Notes: generated by a model from the letters alone, not told the origin. A DNA stretch of 64,000 bases from Kovacikia minuta CCNUW1 (GCF_020091585.1 NZ_CP083582.1:6148536-6212535), one strand, 5' to 3'; shown: positions 20,312-29,631, counted from the first letter of the stretch. A program made the numbers and translations.

Positions 20312-21211
20312 ATGAAGGTCGCACCCCTACTAAGAACCCCAACAACACTTGAAAAGTCCACGTGGATCTGGAATGGCAACCGGATTCAATACACAAAGAT
20401 GGGAATCGGACGCCCATTGTTACTGGTCCACGGCTTTGGGGCTTCCTTGGGGCACTGGGGCAAAAATATTCCGGTTCTGGCAGCCGCAGGTTATCAAGTT
20501 TTTGCGATCGATCTATTGGGGTTTGGGGGGTCCGATAAGCCCGCCCTGGACTACACTCTGGATGTCTGGCAGGAATTGCTGAGGGATTTTTGGGCTACTC
20601 ATATCCAGGAACCAACCGTCTTTATGGGTAACTCCATCGGTGGGCTGCTCTGTTTGATGATGCTGGCAGATTATCCAGAAATATCGGCTGGCGGGATTCT
20701 GCTCAATTGTGCAGGTGGGCTGAACCACCGTCCCGATGAACTTAATTTGCCCTTGCGGCTGATGATGGGTGCCTTTACCCAGGTGGTGCGATCGAAGTTA
20801 ATTGGTCCCTTCCTGTTCGATCGGATTCGCGAAAAGAACCGATTGCGCCGGACCCTCCAACAGGTCTATCGCAATCGGGATGCGGTCACCGATGAACTGG
20901 TGGATTTGATTCATACCCCTTCCTGTGATGTGGGTGCCCAGCGGGTGTTCGCCTCAATCCTGACGGCTCCTCCCGGCCCCTCTCCTGGAGAGCTGTTACC
21001 CCGGATCAAAGCACCACTGCTGGTTCTTTGGGGCGAAGCAGATCCCTGGACACCCATTTCTATCGCAACGATCTATCAGAAGTTTGGCAAAACCAACCCC
21101 GTTACCCTGATTCCCATTCCCGATACGGGTCACTGCCCCCACGACGAAAACCCAGAGGTGGTGAATCAGCACGTTCTGGAATGGCTCAAGAAATTGGTCG
21201 TCGAGAATTAA
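20312..21211 (+). CDS. Alpha/beta hydrolase
   Basis: The 299-residue protein has the oxyanion region LLVHGFGASLGHW, the nucleophile elbow GNSIGG (Ser near residue 109), the acid in LVLWGEADPWTP and the His in IPDTGHCPHDENPE. Close relatives in cyanobacteria and plastids are annotated as generic hydrolases (pheophytinase-like group). The substrate cannot be told from the sequence. The leader has two copies of TTTCTTCAT just before the ATG. It converges on the GH1 gene. Confidence 0.88.
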   Translation: MKVAPLLRTPTTLEKSTWIWNGNRIQYTKMGIGRPLLLVHGFGASLGHWGKNIPVLAAAGYQVFAIDLLGFGGSDKPALDYTLDVWQELLRDFWATHIQEPTVFMGNSIGGLLCLMMLADYPEISAGGILLNCAGGLNHRPDELNLPLRLMMGAFTQVVRSKLIGPFLFDRIREKNRLRRTLQQVYRNRDAVTDELVDLIHTPSCDVGAQRVFASILTAPPGPSPGELLPRIKAPLLVLWGEADPWTPISIATIYQKFGKTNPVTLIPIPDTGHCPHDENPEVVNQHVLEWLKKLVVEN

Positions 21212-21243
21212 GAATTGAGGATCATTTTTAACGCTCCATTCCT

Positions 21244-22617
21244 TCACACCACCCGATTTTGCTGGATACACTCCTGATACCAGCGGAAGCTCGCTTTGGG
21301 AATACGTTGCTGGGTGGGATAGTCGGTGTAGAGGATACCGAAGCGGCGATCGCGCCCCCAGGACCATTCAAAGTTGTCTAACAGGCTCCAGAGGAAATAT
21401 CCCCGGACTGGATAGCCCTCTTCAATTGCCCGATGGACAGCTTTCAGGTACTGCCGCAGGTACAGAACCCGTTCCAGATCAATCACCTCACCCTGATCGT
21501 TGATGGTGTCTGGAGCAGCACAGCCGTTCTCACTGATCAAGAGGGGCAGATTGGGGTGTCCCAAGGTTTCACGAACGTGGCGAGCTGCCCAATAGAGCGA
21601 TTCTGGCAGCATCCAGAGCCAGGGCATGTGCATGCGTGGGTAGTTTTCCCGAAAGTCGAGGAGTTCGTAGCCGCGATCGTTATCTGCTGCCCGGACGTAG
21701 GTACCGCTATAAATATTCAGTCCCAGAATGTTGAGGGGTTGATGGATTGTCTCCAGGTCCCCTTCTTGAATATCCGGGGCATCCGGTCCCAGTTGTTCCA
21801 GAAGGGCAGGGCTGAAGGCACCCGTAAGCACAGGAAACATAATGGCACCATTGGAACCAATGGTATGAAAGGCTTTTTGGGCAGCCGCAATATTTTCCGG
21901 TGATTCGCTGATGGGTACAGTCACCATTGGATTGTCCACCAGGGCTACGGAGCAGGGAACGGGGGAAGCGGCACGAATCGCCTGACAGCCCAACCCGTGC
22001 GCCAATACGGCATGGTGGGCAGCTTGCCAGACTTCTTTAGCACTGCTGACGGTAGTCCCAGGAGCGTGGGGTGGAACGGCGTTGGCTGCATAGCCCATGT
22101 GGGTAAAGCAGGGGATTTCGTTGATCGTCATCCAGTGGGTAATGCGATCGCCCAATCGACTCACCGTTGCGCTTACATAATCCGCATAATCCTGCGCCAT
22201 TTCCCGACTGCGCCAGGAACCATACCTGTCTTCCAACGCCTGGGGACTATCCCAATGGAACAGGGTCGCATGGGGCGTAATGCCGTGATCCCGCAAACAA
22301 TCCACCAGGCGTTTATAAAAATCCACACCCGCTTCGTTCACGCCTCCACGCCCCTCAGGAATGATCCGGGACCAGGCAATGCTGAAGCGATAATGCCGCG
22401 TTCCCAATTCCGCCATTAACTTCACATCGGTTTCATAGAGGTGGTAATGGTCACAGGCAATCTCACCCGTATCCCCATTTAAGGTACGCTCTGGAGTAGC
22501 ACTGAACGTATCCCACACACTTGGTTTACGTCCATCTTCTGCAACAGCACCTTCAATCTGGTAAGAGGCCGTTGCAGTGCCCCACATGAAGCCTTCGGGA
22601 AATTGGTAGCTGGTCAT
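21244..22617 (-). CDS. GH1 beta-glucosidase
   Basis: 457 residues with the GH1 start FPEGFMWGTATASYQIEGA and the nucleophile motif LLISENGCA (Glu near residue 360). The acid/base motif is TINEIPCF instead of the usual T-x-N-E-P, so Ile replaces Pro next to the catalytic Glu. The end has DNFEWSWGRDRRFGILYTDY, also typical. It would hydrolyse beta-glucosides or short beta-glucans, probably in the cytosol because no signal peptide is seen. Confidence 0.93.
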   Translation of the reverse strand: MTSYQFPEGFMWGTATASYQIEGAVAEDGRKPSVWDTFSATPERTLNGDTGEIACDHYHLYETDVKLMAELGTRHYRFSIAWSRIIPEGRGGVNEAGVDFYKRLVDCLRDHGITPHATLFHWDSPQALEDRYGSWRSREMAQDYADYVSATVSRLGDRITHWMTINEIPCFTHMGYAANAVPPHAPGTTVSSAKEVWQAAHHAVLAHGLGCQAIRAASPVPCSVALVDNPMVTVPISESPENIAAAQKAFHTIGSNGAIMFPVLTGAFSPALLEQLGPDAPDIQEGDLETIHQPLNILGLNIYSGTYVRAADNDRGYELLDFRENYPRMHMPWLWMLPESLYWAARHVRETLGHPNLPLLISENGCAAPDTINDQGEVIDLERVLYLRQYLKAVHRAIEEGYPVRGYFLWSLLDNFEWSWGRDRRFGILYTDYPTQQRIPKASFRWYQECIQQNRVV

Positions 22618-22758
22618 TTCTGTACGATTTTAGATTGCAGAGTCTATCGCAGGTGCTGATGTTTGATGTCAGGTATCAGGGAAGAAGTAGCGAAGAAAGG
22701 GTTCCAGTGACATCAGAATCAATTATCCGCTGCATCCGTTACAAAATCCGTTGCTCCG

Positions 22759-23460
22759 CTAAAGTGCATCCGGATCGATATTCAATTCCCGCAGTTTGGC
22801 TGCTAAACGTTCAGCTCGTTGGGCTTCTTGTTCGGCTCGTTGTTCTGCTGTTAAGGCTGCCTCAGTAGGAGAGGGGACGAGGTGTCCGTCAGGCGTAAAG
22901 TAACGTAATTTGTTTTGATGGATGCCTAAAAATAGCTGTAGCTGTTCACTCCAGAGCCAACCCTGATCATTGGGTTGCAAGGATTGATAGTGCCCATTGA
23001 CTAAACAAAAACCTGCAAACTCAAGGCTGTCTGGATCAAACCAGAAGTAATCGTAGACCTTCAGCACATCTTGGTAATGTTGCTTTTTCAGTCCTCGATC
23101 GACATCAGCGGTACTTTTAGAGAGAACTTCGATGATCACATTAGGCGTCTTACCATCTTCTGCCCAAACGACCCAACTTTTACGGGGATGCCGTTCTACA
23201 CCCAGAACAACAAAGAAATCGGGCCCGCGAAAATCTTTGTTTTTGAGTTGCTTTTCGCTGAAATAAATCGTGCTGTTGGCGCTGGCATAGTAATCATTCT
23301 TTTCCCGCCAGCACCAATTGAGACATTCCAAAAATAGAATGATTTGTTGCAGGTGCAGATCCGTTTCCAAGGGGGGTTCATCACTATATAGATCGCAGGG
23401 CGGAAGGGTTGGAATCTCTGCCTCTGCAACAGCGATCGCCGAAATTTGAACAGAAGACAT
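22759..23460 (-). CDS. Uma2 family endonuclease-like protein
   Basis: The 233-residue protein carries the Uma2 (DUF820) PD-(D/E)xK-like core: GPDFFVVLGVERHPRKSW, then NVIIEVLSKSTADVDRG, then KQHYQDVLKVYDYFWFD. The C-terminus is a Glu/Ala/Arg-rich helix. Uma2 proteins are very numerous in filamentous cyanobacteria; a nuclease activity is predicted from fold only. Confidence 0.9.
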   Translation of the reverse strand: MSSVQISAIAVAEAEIPTLPPCDLYSDEPPLETDLHLQQIILFLECLNWCWREKNDYYASANSTIYFSEKQLKNKDFRGPDFFVVLGVERHPRKSWVVWAEDGKTPNVIIEVLSKSTADVDRGLKKQHYQDVLKVYDYFWFDPDSLEFAGFCLVNGHYQSLQPNDQGWLWSEQLQLFLGIHQNKLRYFTPDGHLVPSPTEAALTAEQRAEQEAQRAERLAAKLRELNIDPDAL

Positions 23461-23526
23461 AACAAACCCTGTTCTACAAGCGAATGATATTTAGGTTAGC
23501 AAATTTGAGGCTAATCAGAACGCTGA

Positions 23527-23802
23527 TCAACCGCCCGCGATCGCGGGAATAATACTAACCTCATCGCCATCCTTAAGTCGTGTATTGGCACCTTCTAAAA
23601 AGCGAATATCTTCACTGTTGACGTAGAAATTGACAAATCTGCGTAACTCACCGCTTTCATCACATAGACGTGCCTTAATTCCAGGGCAACTTTTTTCCAG
23701 GGATTCCAGCAACTCAGCAACCGTGCTGCCATTGCATTCAACCGTTGCCTGATCGTGGGTGAGTTTTTGGAGCGGGGTGGGAATCAAAACTTTGACAGAC
23801 AT
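23527..23802 (-). CDS. MoaD/ThiS-type sulfur-carrier protein
   Basis: A 91-residue beta-grasp protein ending in IPAIAGG; the terminal Gly-Gly is the site of thiocarboxylate formation in MoaD, ThiS and CysO. I choose the ATG at 23802 ([15 protein letters not shown]); upstream codons are repeat-derived. It lies just downstream of thrC on the same strand. By analogy with CysO-CysM a carrier for amino acid sulfuration is possible, but a molybdopterin-type role cannot be excluded. Confidence 0.85.
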   Translation of the reverse strand: MSVKVLIPTPLQKLTHDQATVECNGSTVAELLESLEKSCPGIKARLCDESGELRRFVNFYVNSEDIRFLEGANTRLKDGDEVSIIPAIAGG

Positions 23803-24037
23803 GATGAGAAAGGATGAAGGATAAAGGATAAAGGATGAAATAAGAAAGGATGAAAGATAAAGGATAAAGGATGAAATAAAAAAGCCTGAGAGTTGAAAGA
23901 AATTGAGGCAAAAGATAAGGATGAAAGTAAAGAAATTAGATTTCAAATTACTTTTCATTCTTTATCTTTCCATAACCCCGCTCACCTGCCCCCTGACCCC
24001 TTTTTTATCCTTGATCCTCCATCCTTCATCCTTTTCT
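23803..24037. repeat. AGGATGAA/AGGATAAA repeats between moaD-like gene and thrC
   Basis: GGATGAAGGATAAAGGATAAAGGATG-like units run from about 23810 to 23880, and the complementary CATCCTTTATCC-type words recur at 23985-24035, so the two tracts could pair. No gene is seen. Confidence 0.65.
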
Positions 24038-25339
24038 TTAGACTAAGACCTGCTGCCACTCCAGGCGTTCCAGGGTGCGGGAACGCTCCAGGGCACGCTC
24101 GAAGCTATCTAGCTTGGGTTCAATTGTGAGCGGTTCACCGACATATCCCTGGACGGCTTCCTGAGTTTTTAGTCCATTACCTGTAATGTAGACAACGGTA
24201 GTTTCGTCCGGATTAATTTTGCCCGCCTCCACCAGCTTCTGCAAGACGGCGATCGTGGTTCCACCCGCAGTTTCGGTAAAGATACCCTCAGTTTCCGCCA
24301 GCAGCTTGATTCCAGCAATAATCTCCGCATCGGTAACCGATTCGATATTGCCGTTGGTTTTGCGGGCAATGTCCATCGCATACACCCCATCGGCGGGATT
24401 ACCAATCGCGATCGACTTGGCAATCGTATTGGGTTTGACTGGGGCAATGAAGTCCCGCTTTTCCCGATAGGCCTGGGCGATTGGAGAGCACCCCTCTGCC
24501 TGGGCACCGCTGAAGCGAACTGCCTTATCTTCTACCAGCCCAACATCAACAAATTCCCGGAATCCCTTATAGATTTTGGTGAACAAAGAACCGGATGCCA
24601 GCGGCGCAACAATATGATCAGGCAATTGCCAGCCCAGTTGTTCCGCCACTTCATACCCCAGCGTTTTGGAGCCTTCTGAGTAGTAGGGACGCAGATTGAT
24701 GTTGACGAACCCCCAGCCGTGAGTATTTGCCACTTCTGAACACAACCGATTGACCTGGTCGTAGTTGCCCTGCACCGCCATCACCGTGGGGCTGTAAATC
24801 AATGTACCCATCACCTTGCCCGCCTCCAGATCTGCTGGAATGAAGACGCAGCAGTCTAAACCAGCGTGGGCAGCGATCGCCGCTGTTGAATTTGCTAAAT
24901 TTCCGGTACTGGCACAGGATACGGTTGAGAATCCCAGTTCTCGCGCCCGCGTCAACGCCACAGACACCACCCGATCCTTAAAGCTAAGGGTTGGCATATT
25001 GACCGCATCATTTTTGATATACAGCTTGCTCAACCCCAGACGCCGAGCCAGTCGATTTGCCCGCACCAGAGGCGTCATACCTGTTCCCACATCGATCGGT
25101 TGATCAGTGGCAACCGGCAGAAATGGGCGGTAACGCCAGATTGAATTTGGCCCCGCTTGAATGCTTTCACGGGTAACCAACCGTCGCAGATGACCATAGT
25201 CGTAAGCAACTTCCAGGGGACCAAAGCAAAACTCACAGACATGCATCGCCTTGAGTTCATACTCTTCACCGCATTCTTTACACTTTAGCGCCCGAAAGGT
25301 CGCGGCGGATTTTGATTGCAGTTCAGTCACCTGGGTCAT
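24038..25339 (-). CDS. thrC: Threonine synthase
   Basis: PLP-dependent enzyme of 433 residues converting O-phosphohomoserine to threonine. An N-terminal zinc-ribbon-like pair (CKECGEEYELKAMHVCEFCFG) precedes the catalytic fold. The PLP Lys is in TLSFKDRVV (near residue 121) and the phosphate site in STGNLANSTAA. The protein is followed closely by the MoaD-like gene. Confidence 0.94.
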   Translation of the reverse strand: MTQVTELQSKSAATFRALKCKECGEEYELKAMHVCEFCFGPLEVAYDYGHLRRLVTRESIQAGPNSIWRYRPFLPVATDQPIDVGTGMTPLVRANRLARRLGLSKLYIKNDAVNMPTLSFKDRVVSVALTRARELGFSTVSCASTGNLANSTAAIAAHAGLDCCVFIPADLEAGKVMGTLIYSPTVMAVQGNYDQVNRLCSEVANTHGWGFVNINLRPYYSEGSKTLGYEVAEQLGWQLPDHIVAPLASGSLFTKIYKGFREFVDVGLVEDKAVRFSGAQAEGCSPIAQAYREKRDFIAPVKPNTIAKSIAIGNPADGVYAMDIARKTNGNIESVTDAEIIAGIKLLAETEGIFTETAGGTTIAVLQKLVEAGKINPDETTVVYITGNGLKTQEAVQGYVGEPLTIEPKLDSFERALERSRTLERLEWQQVLV

Positions 25340-25499
25340 AGGTCAAATCTCTCTGGGTCAAATTTGTGGATGAAAGCGAACAATTAATAGAAGCCTGAGT
25401 CAAACACGAAAAATACGGGATTAATCAACGCTCGAATGATACTAACACGGTCAAAAAATGCCGTCAAACATACCCGACTTTTTTTGTCGGGTTTTGTTT

Positions 25500-25685
25500 T
25501 CTCATCGGGTAGGGAGTAGGGAGTAGGGAGTGGGATGTGGGGTGTGGGGTGTGGGGTGTGAGGTGTGGGGAGTAGGGAGTGGGGTATGGGGTGTGGGGTG
25601 TGGGGTGTGGGGTGTGGGGTGTGGGTGCCCCCTTGCCCCTTCCCCTTGCCCCTTGCCCCCTTCCCCTTGCCCCCTCCCCTCCGCC
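25500..25685. repeat. GGTGTGG and CCCCTTGC short tandem repeats
   Basis: About 130 bases of GTGGGGTGTGGGGTGTG heptamers on the + strand are followed by CCCCTTGCCCCTTCCCC. The G-rich part could form quadruplex structures. Open frames across it are translation of repeats, not genes. Confidence 0.85.
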
Positions 25686-25784
25686 GCCTATCTGGACAAA
25701 ATCTTTAGCTTTTCTCAATGGATTTCCGATCCACAGGTTCCTTCCTGTCACTAGCATTAGAACGAAGCGCTTTAAGGCACTGGT

Positions 25785-25880
25785 ATGACCACCCACGATT
25801 TGCTGATGCTGATTCTGATGTTGATTCCTGGCATTCTCCTGTCAGTCGCAATCATGGCGACCTTCGCCGCGGGAGGATGA
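25785..25880 (+). CDS. 31-residue single-pass membrane protein
   Basis: An ATG at 25785 opens a 31-codon frame starting MTTHDLLMLILMLIPGILL and ending MATFAAGG. Residues 6-27 are an uninterrupted hydrophobic helix with a Pro-Gly near its middle, resembling the tiny subunits of photosynthetic or NDH-1 complexes in form. AAGG lies 10 bases upstream as a ribosome site. I cannot assign it to a known subunit. It sits alone between repeats. Confidence 0.55.
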   Translation: MTTHDLLMLILMLIPGILLSVAIMATFAAGG

Positions 25881-25959
25881 GGGAAATTGGGAATCAAGAA
25901 TTAGAAGTCCGGAGTTTTAAGGTTTGAATTTTGAGTTGACTCCCACCTTGTAGCAGTGT

Positions 25960-26032
25960 CAGAAACCGGGTTTCTAAGCCTGGTTCAACCTGAAACCCCT
26001 AATTTTTCGTTTAGGAACCCGATTTCTCATGA
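25960..26032. repeat. Second copy of AGAAACCGGGTTTCT-type repeat
   Basis: CAGAAACCGGGTTTCTAAG and GGAACCCGATTTCTC flank about 45 bases, mirroring the arrangement at 18160-18240. Confidence 0.7.
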
Positions 26033-26164
26033 CCTATTGAGAATGGGGCAAGATTTAAGTTGAAGCAAAGGACTGAGGACTGAGTAATACCTTCTGCCTC
26101 TGCTCTCTGCCTTCTCCCCTTCTGGTTCCTGGCTCCCTTGCCTTGCAAACCTTACCCCTGCGAC

Positions 26165-27112
26165 CTAATCTGCCAGACCAATTTCCTGAAGTCGCTGCTG
26201 AAGATAGGCTCCGGCGGTGATGCTGGGAAGGGGAGGGTTGCCAGTTTTGCTGACGCAGATCGGAAGAGGGGTCAGGTCTACATCGGCACGGGAATGAACA
26301 AAGAAGGGCATGGAAAATCGGCTTTCTTGATCATTGGTTGGATTCGTTACCCGATGGGTTGTACTCTGCATCAAGCCGTTCGTCAGCTGATGCAACATAT
26401 CCCCACTGTCTACAATGATTTGCCCTGGCACCGCTGAAATCGATCGCCACTGACCATCCCGCTGCAATAGTTCCAATCCTTCAGTCGTGGCTTCGCAAAG
26501 CAGCGTAATTAAATTGATATCCTCATGGGGGGCCGATCTCAGACGGGCAGGGTGGGTACCGGGGACGATCGGTGGATAATGAATAATGCGGAGAATCGTG
26601 TCACTGTCCTGAACCATATCGCTGAGCAGGTTTTCCGGTTCTCCCAGGTAACAGGCACAGGCTCGCAGCAACTCCACAGCACACGCTTCTAGCTGAGCAT
26701 AAAGTTGGCTCATCACAGGATGGAATTGGGGAATTTCTAGCGGGGAAAGATTTTTCGGGTAGCGGCAGGCAAGGGGGTGGTCGGGGGGCAATTCTCTTCC
26801 CACATGCCAAAACTCCTTCAGGTCTGGGAAGGGAGAGTCTTTTGCATGTTCGCGCCCAAATTGGGTAAAGCCTCGCTGTCCCTTCACCGCAGGGTTTTCG
26901 TAACGGCGCTTAATATCTTCTGGCAGTTCAAAAAATTCCTGAGCAAGCCGATAGGCAGTTCGAATCAGCTGTGGATCGACGTCATGATTTGTAACAGCGA
27001 AAAAGCCGATATCTTCCAGGGCACCCCCTAACTGAGCAATAAAGGCTTTGCGGTGGCTTGCATCCGCTCGAAAATCTTGCAGGTTCAAGACGGGGATCGT
27101 TTGGGTTGGCAT
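26165..27112 (-). CDS. 2-oxoglutarate/Fe(II) oxygenase, isopenicillin N synthase-like
   Basis: The 315-residue protein (ATG at 27112, MPTQTIPVLNL) has the N-terminal DIOX_N region with GGALEDIGFFAVTNH and the jelly-roll core with the Fe ligands H-x-D in APHEDINLITLL and the distal His in TTHRVTNP, plus the 2-oxoglutarate-binding R-x-S in SRFSMPF. The substrate is unknown; bacterial members act in secondary metabolism or hormone-like pathways. It is divergent from the TMEM14 gene. Confidence 0.88.
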   Translation of the reverse strand: MPTQTIPVLNLQDFRADASHRKAFIAQLGGALEDIGFFAVTNHDVDPQLIRTAYRLAQEFFELPEDIKRRYENPAVKGQRGFTQFGREHAKDSPFPDLKEFWHVGRELPPDHPLACRYPKNLSPLEIPQFHPVMSQLYAQLEACAVELLRACACYLGEPENLLSDMVQDSDTILRIIHYPPIVPGTHPARLRSAPHEDINLITLLCEATTEGLELLQRDGQWRSISAVPGQIIVDSGDMLHQLTNGLMQSTTHRVTNPTNDQESRFSMPFFVHSRADVDLTPLPICVSKTGNPPLPSITAGAYLQQRLQEIGLAD

Positions 27113-27165
27113 TTTGAGATGATGAACAGTGTAGGGTGAAGGATGTAGAAAAAAGGAGATGGGAT

Positions 27166-27501
27166 GTGATACCAACGATTATCTGGTTTATTTTGCTTTA
27201 TGCCTTAGTAGCAGCATTGGGTGGGGTGATGGGCTACATCAAAGCCCAAAGCACCATGTCGTTGATTTCGGGATTGGTGAGCGGAATCGCATTGACGATC
27301 GCCTGGTATGTCAGCTTGCAAAATCCTCTGGTAGGATTGGCAATCGCCACAATCATCGCCCTGGTGTTACTGGGTGTTTTCGTGATGCGCTTTCGCAGTA
27401 CCAGCAAGTTTATGCCCGCCGGACTAATGGCTATTTTGAGTCTGGCAGCAACCGTGTTGTTTGCGATCGGCTGGATAACTGCAAGCGGAAGTTCATCCTA
27501 A
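27166..27501 (+). CDS. TMEM14-family small membrane protein
   Basis: About 111 residues from a GTG at 27166 with GGAG eight bases upstream (an earlier frame start at 27136 is less well placed). Four hydrophobic helices and a Gly-rich first pair (GGVMGYIKAQSTMSLISG) match TMEM14/UPF0136. Plant relatives (FAX) export fatty acids from plastids. A role in lipid movement here is inference. Confidence 0.78.
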   Translation: MIPTIIWFILLYALVAALGGVMGYIKAQSTMSLISGLVSGIALTIAWYVSLQNPLVGLAIATIIALVLLGVFVMRFRSTSKFMPAGLMAILSLAATVLFAIGWITASGSSS

Positions 27502-27838
27502 ACCTGGTCGCTGCCCCTGTCACCTACGCTCAAATCATCCTGGAGGGAAAGAAAATCCTTTTCATCCAGAAGTTTCGATCGCCAAAATACAAATTATCAA
27601 AGCAGGACTCACGCAAACCTGGGAGGGTTTAACCAAGAACCAAGCATCGTAACCCACGGAATGGCCGAAACTTTCCAGGTTTTGGTCAACATGGGTCAGT
27701 TCTGTCGAAATAAATTTTCCATTTTTGCATAACTGCCATACCCGGCTCGGATAACTCAATAGAAAGAATTTGAACCTACTCAACAAACCAGAGTGCTTCT
27801 TACCGCCCCCTATTTCTTAAACACAAGGAGACTCTCCC
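27502..27838. other. Intergenic region without a recognised gene
   Basis: About 340 bases between the TMEM14 gene and the secreted-protein gene. No conserved frame is found; an ACACAAGGAGAC ribosome site lies just before 27839. Confidence 0.4.
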
Positions 27839-28198
27839 ATGCCCGCTAAACAGGTTCTCGGTTTCACTTCTCTTGGGTTATTCACAGCTACCCTGGCTGC
27901 TGGTCTTAGTTTTTCAGCTCCGGCTGAAGCATCCTGTCTGGAATACATGGGTCAAGCCAGCAACGGAAAACCCATTAAGCTAGACCAATGCTCAATTTCC
28001 CGTGTTGATCATCGGTTTGTGGATTTCTCCTACAAATTGGGCTACGAAAAGCTTTACGCCAGAGCAAATTGCAACGGACGCTTCTGGAGGGTGAACGGAG
28101 TCAGACATTATCCTGGCTCCTACGCGACCCAACAAATGATCGATCGGGTTTGTGATCCTGATAACGGTGGGGTTGTTTATTACAAAACGAAGCCATAA
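27839..28198 (+). CDS. Secreted small hypothetical protein
   Basis: The 119-residue protein begins with a clear Sec signal peptide ending FSAPAEASC near residue 32. The mature part has four Cys (SCLEYMG, LDQCSIS, RANCNGRF, DRVCDPDN), suggesting two disulfides. A strong Shine-Dalgarno (AAGGAGA) precedes the ATG. I do not recognise the family. Confidence 0.7.
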   Translation: MPAKQVLGFTSLGLFTATLAAGLSFSAPAEASCLEYMGQASNGKPIKLDQCSISRVDHRFVDFSYKLGYEKLYARANCNGRFWRVNGVRHYPGSYATQQMIDRVCDPDNGGVVYYKTKP

Positions 28199-28227
28199 CC
28201 CAAACCGCTTTGGAATAAACCCAATTG

Positions 28228-28261
28228 AGATCCCCGACTTTTTGGAAAAAGTCGGGGATCT
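28228..28261. terminator. Perfect 16-bp hairpin, bidirectional terminator or REP-like repeat
   Basis: AGATCCCCGACTTTTT and AAAAAGTCGGGGATCT are separated by GG. It stands between convergent genes, and the same arms occur at 54740-54773, so it is also a dispersed repeat. Confidence 0.8.
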
Positions 28262-28275
28262 GGGTTGATTTGGAT

Positions 28276-29631
28276 CTAATAGTTGCGGTTGGGTGTTGCC
28301 AGATTGCGGAATTGAGTAAATTGGGACTCAAACAGCAACTTAACGGTTCCCGTCGGGCCATTTCGGTGCTTCGAGATAATCACTTCGGCAATCCCCCGAT
28401 CGGGAGTGTCAGGGTTATAGTACTCATCGCGATACAACATCATAATCAGGTCTGCATCCTGCTCGATCGCACCAGATTCCCTCAAATCTGACATCATCGG
28501 GCGTTTGTTTGTGCGCGCTTCCACACCCCGGCTCAACTGGGATAGAGCAATCACCGGCACGCTCAGTTCCCGTGCCAACCCCTTCAATGCCCGTGTCACC
28601 TTCGATAGCTCCTGCACCCGGTTGTCGCTGCCCCCTTCCATCAATTGCAGATAGTCCAGCATCACCAGCCCCAATGCACCACCCTGCTCTGCCTGGAGCC
28701 GTCGCGCCTTCGATCGCATCTCGGTAATGCTGATATTAGGAGTATCGTCAATAAAAACAGGGATTTGGGAGAGCGTACTAATCGCGTGTCCCAGGGGTTC
28801 CCATTCGTTCTGACTGATCCGCCCTGCCCGCAGTCGTCCACTCTCAATCCGGACTTCACTGGCTAAAAGTCGTTGAACCAGTTGCTCCTTAGACATTTCC
28901 AGGCTAAAAACCGCAACCGGTAGTTTGTGAAACGCTGCGATGTTGCGGGCAATATTCAAGACAAAACTGGTCTTCCCCATTGAGGGTCTACCCGCCACAA
29001 TGATCAGATCCGATCGCTGGAAGCCCTGCGTCATCGCATCCAAATCGTAGTAGCCACAGGAAAGCCCAGGAAGCACCATCCCCAGGGATCGGCTCTCGAT
29101 GTCGGAAAAGGTGTGGGTCAGGATGTCTGCCGTTGCCATTAGACCCTGTTGGGGACGATCCTGGGTGACACTAAAGATCTTTTGCTCCGACTGATCCAGA
29201 ACCTCTGCCAGATCCAGAGAAGTATCGTGTCCCAAATGGGCAATTTCGTTACCCGATCGGATCAGCTTGCGGCGCATGTACTTGTCCATCACCAGGGCAG
29301 CATACTGATCGATGTTGACCGCACTCACCGTTCGATCGATCAACTGTGCCAGTTTGCTTTGCCCGCCCACCTTTTCCAACATGCCCCGATCTTTCAGCCA
29401 GGTGGTGAGGCTCATCAGATCGGTGGGACTACCCTGTCCTTGGAGCGTCAATGCCGCCCGATAAATTTCCTTGTGGGCACTCAGGTAAAATGCTTCTGGA
29501 CTCAGCAAATCAGAGACCCGGTTAATTGCCTCCGGGTCAAGTAAGATGCCGCCTAGAATAGATTCTTCGGCATCAATATTTTGAGGCGGAAGGCGATCGG
29601 TGTAAGCCTGGAAATTAAGTTCCTGAACCAT
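28276..29631 (-). CDS. dnaB: Replicative DNA helicase DnaB
   Basis: 451 residues from the ATG at 29631. The N-terminal helicase domain has LPPQNIDAEESILGGILLD, and the RecA-like motor has Walker A VAGRPSMGKTSF and Walker B LVMLDYLQLM, then DLRESGAIEQDADLIMMLYRDEYY. It unwinds DNA at the fork as a hexamer. No intein is present, although inteins are frequent in cyanobacterial dnaB. It follows rplI on the same strand, a widely conserved order. Confidence 0.95.
   Translation of the reverse strand: MVQELNFQAYTDRLPPQNIDAEESILGGILLDPEAINRVSDLLSPEAFYLSAHKEIYRAALTLQGQGSPTDLMSLTTWLKDRGMLEKVGGQSKLAQLIDRTVSAVNIDQYAALVMDKYMRRKLIRSGNEIAHLGHDTSLDLAEVLDQSEQKIFSVTQDRPQQGLMATADILTHTFSDIESRSLGMVLPGLSCGYYDLDAMTQGFQRSDLIIVAGRPSMGKTSFVLNIARNIAAFHKLPVAVFSLEMSKEQLVQRLLASEVRIESGRLRAGRISQNEWEPLGHAISTLSQIPVFIDDTPNISITEMRSKARRLQAEQGGALGLVMLDYLQLMEGGSDNRVQELSKVTRALKGLARELSVPVIALSQLSRGVEARTNKRPMMSDLRESGAIEQDADLIMMLYRDEYYNPDTPDRGIAEVIISKHRNGPTGTVKLLFESQFTQFRNLATPNRNY

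Noticed and set aside
25530-25796. Open frames of 65-110 codons on both strands in the heptamer region
   Set aside because: They only translate GGTGTGG and CCCCTTGC repeats; composition is not protein-like and no start site is convincing.
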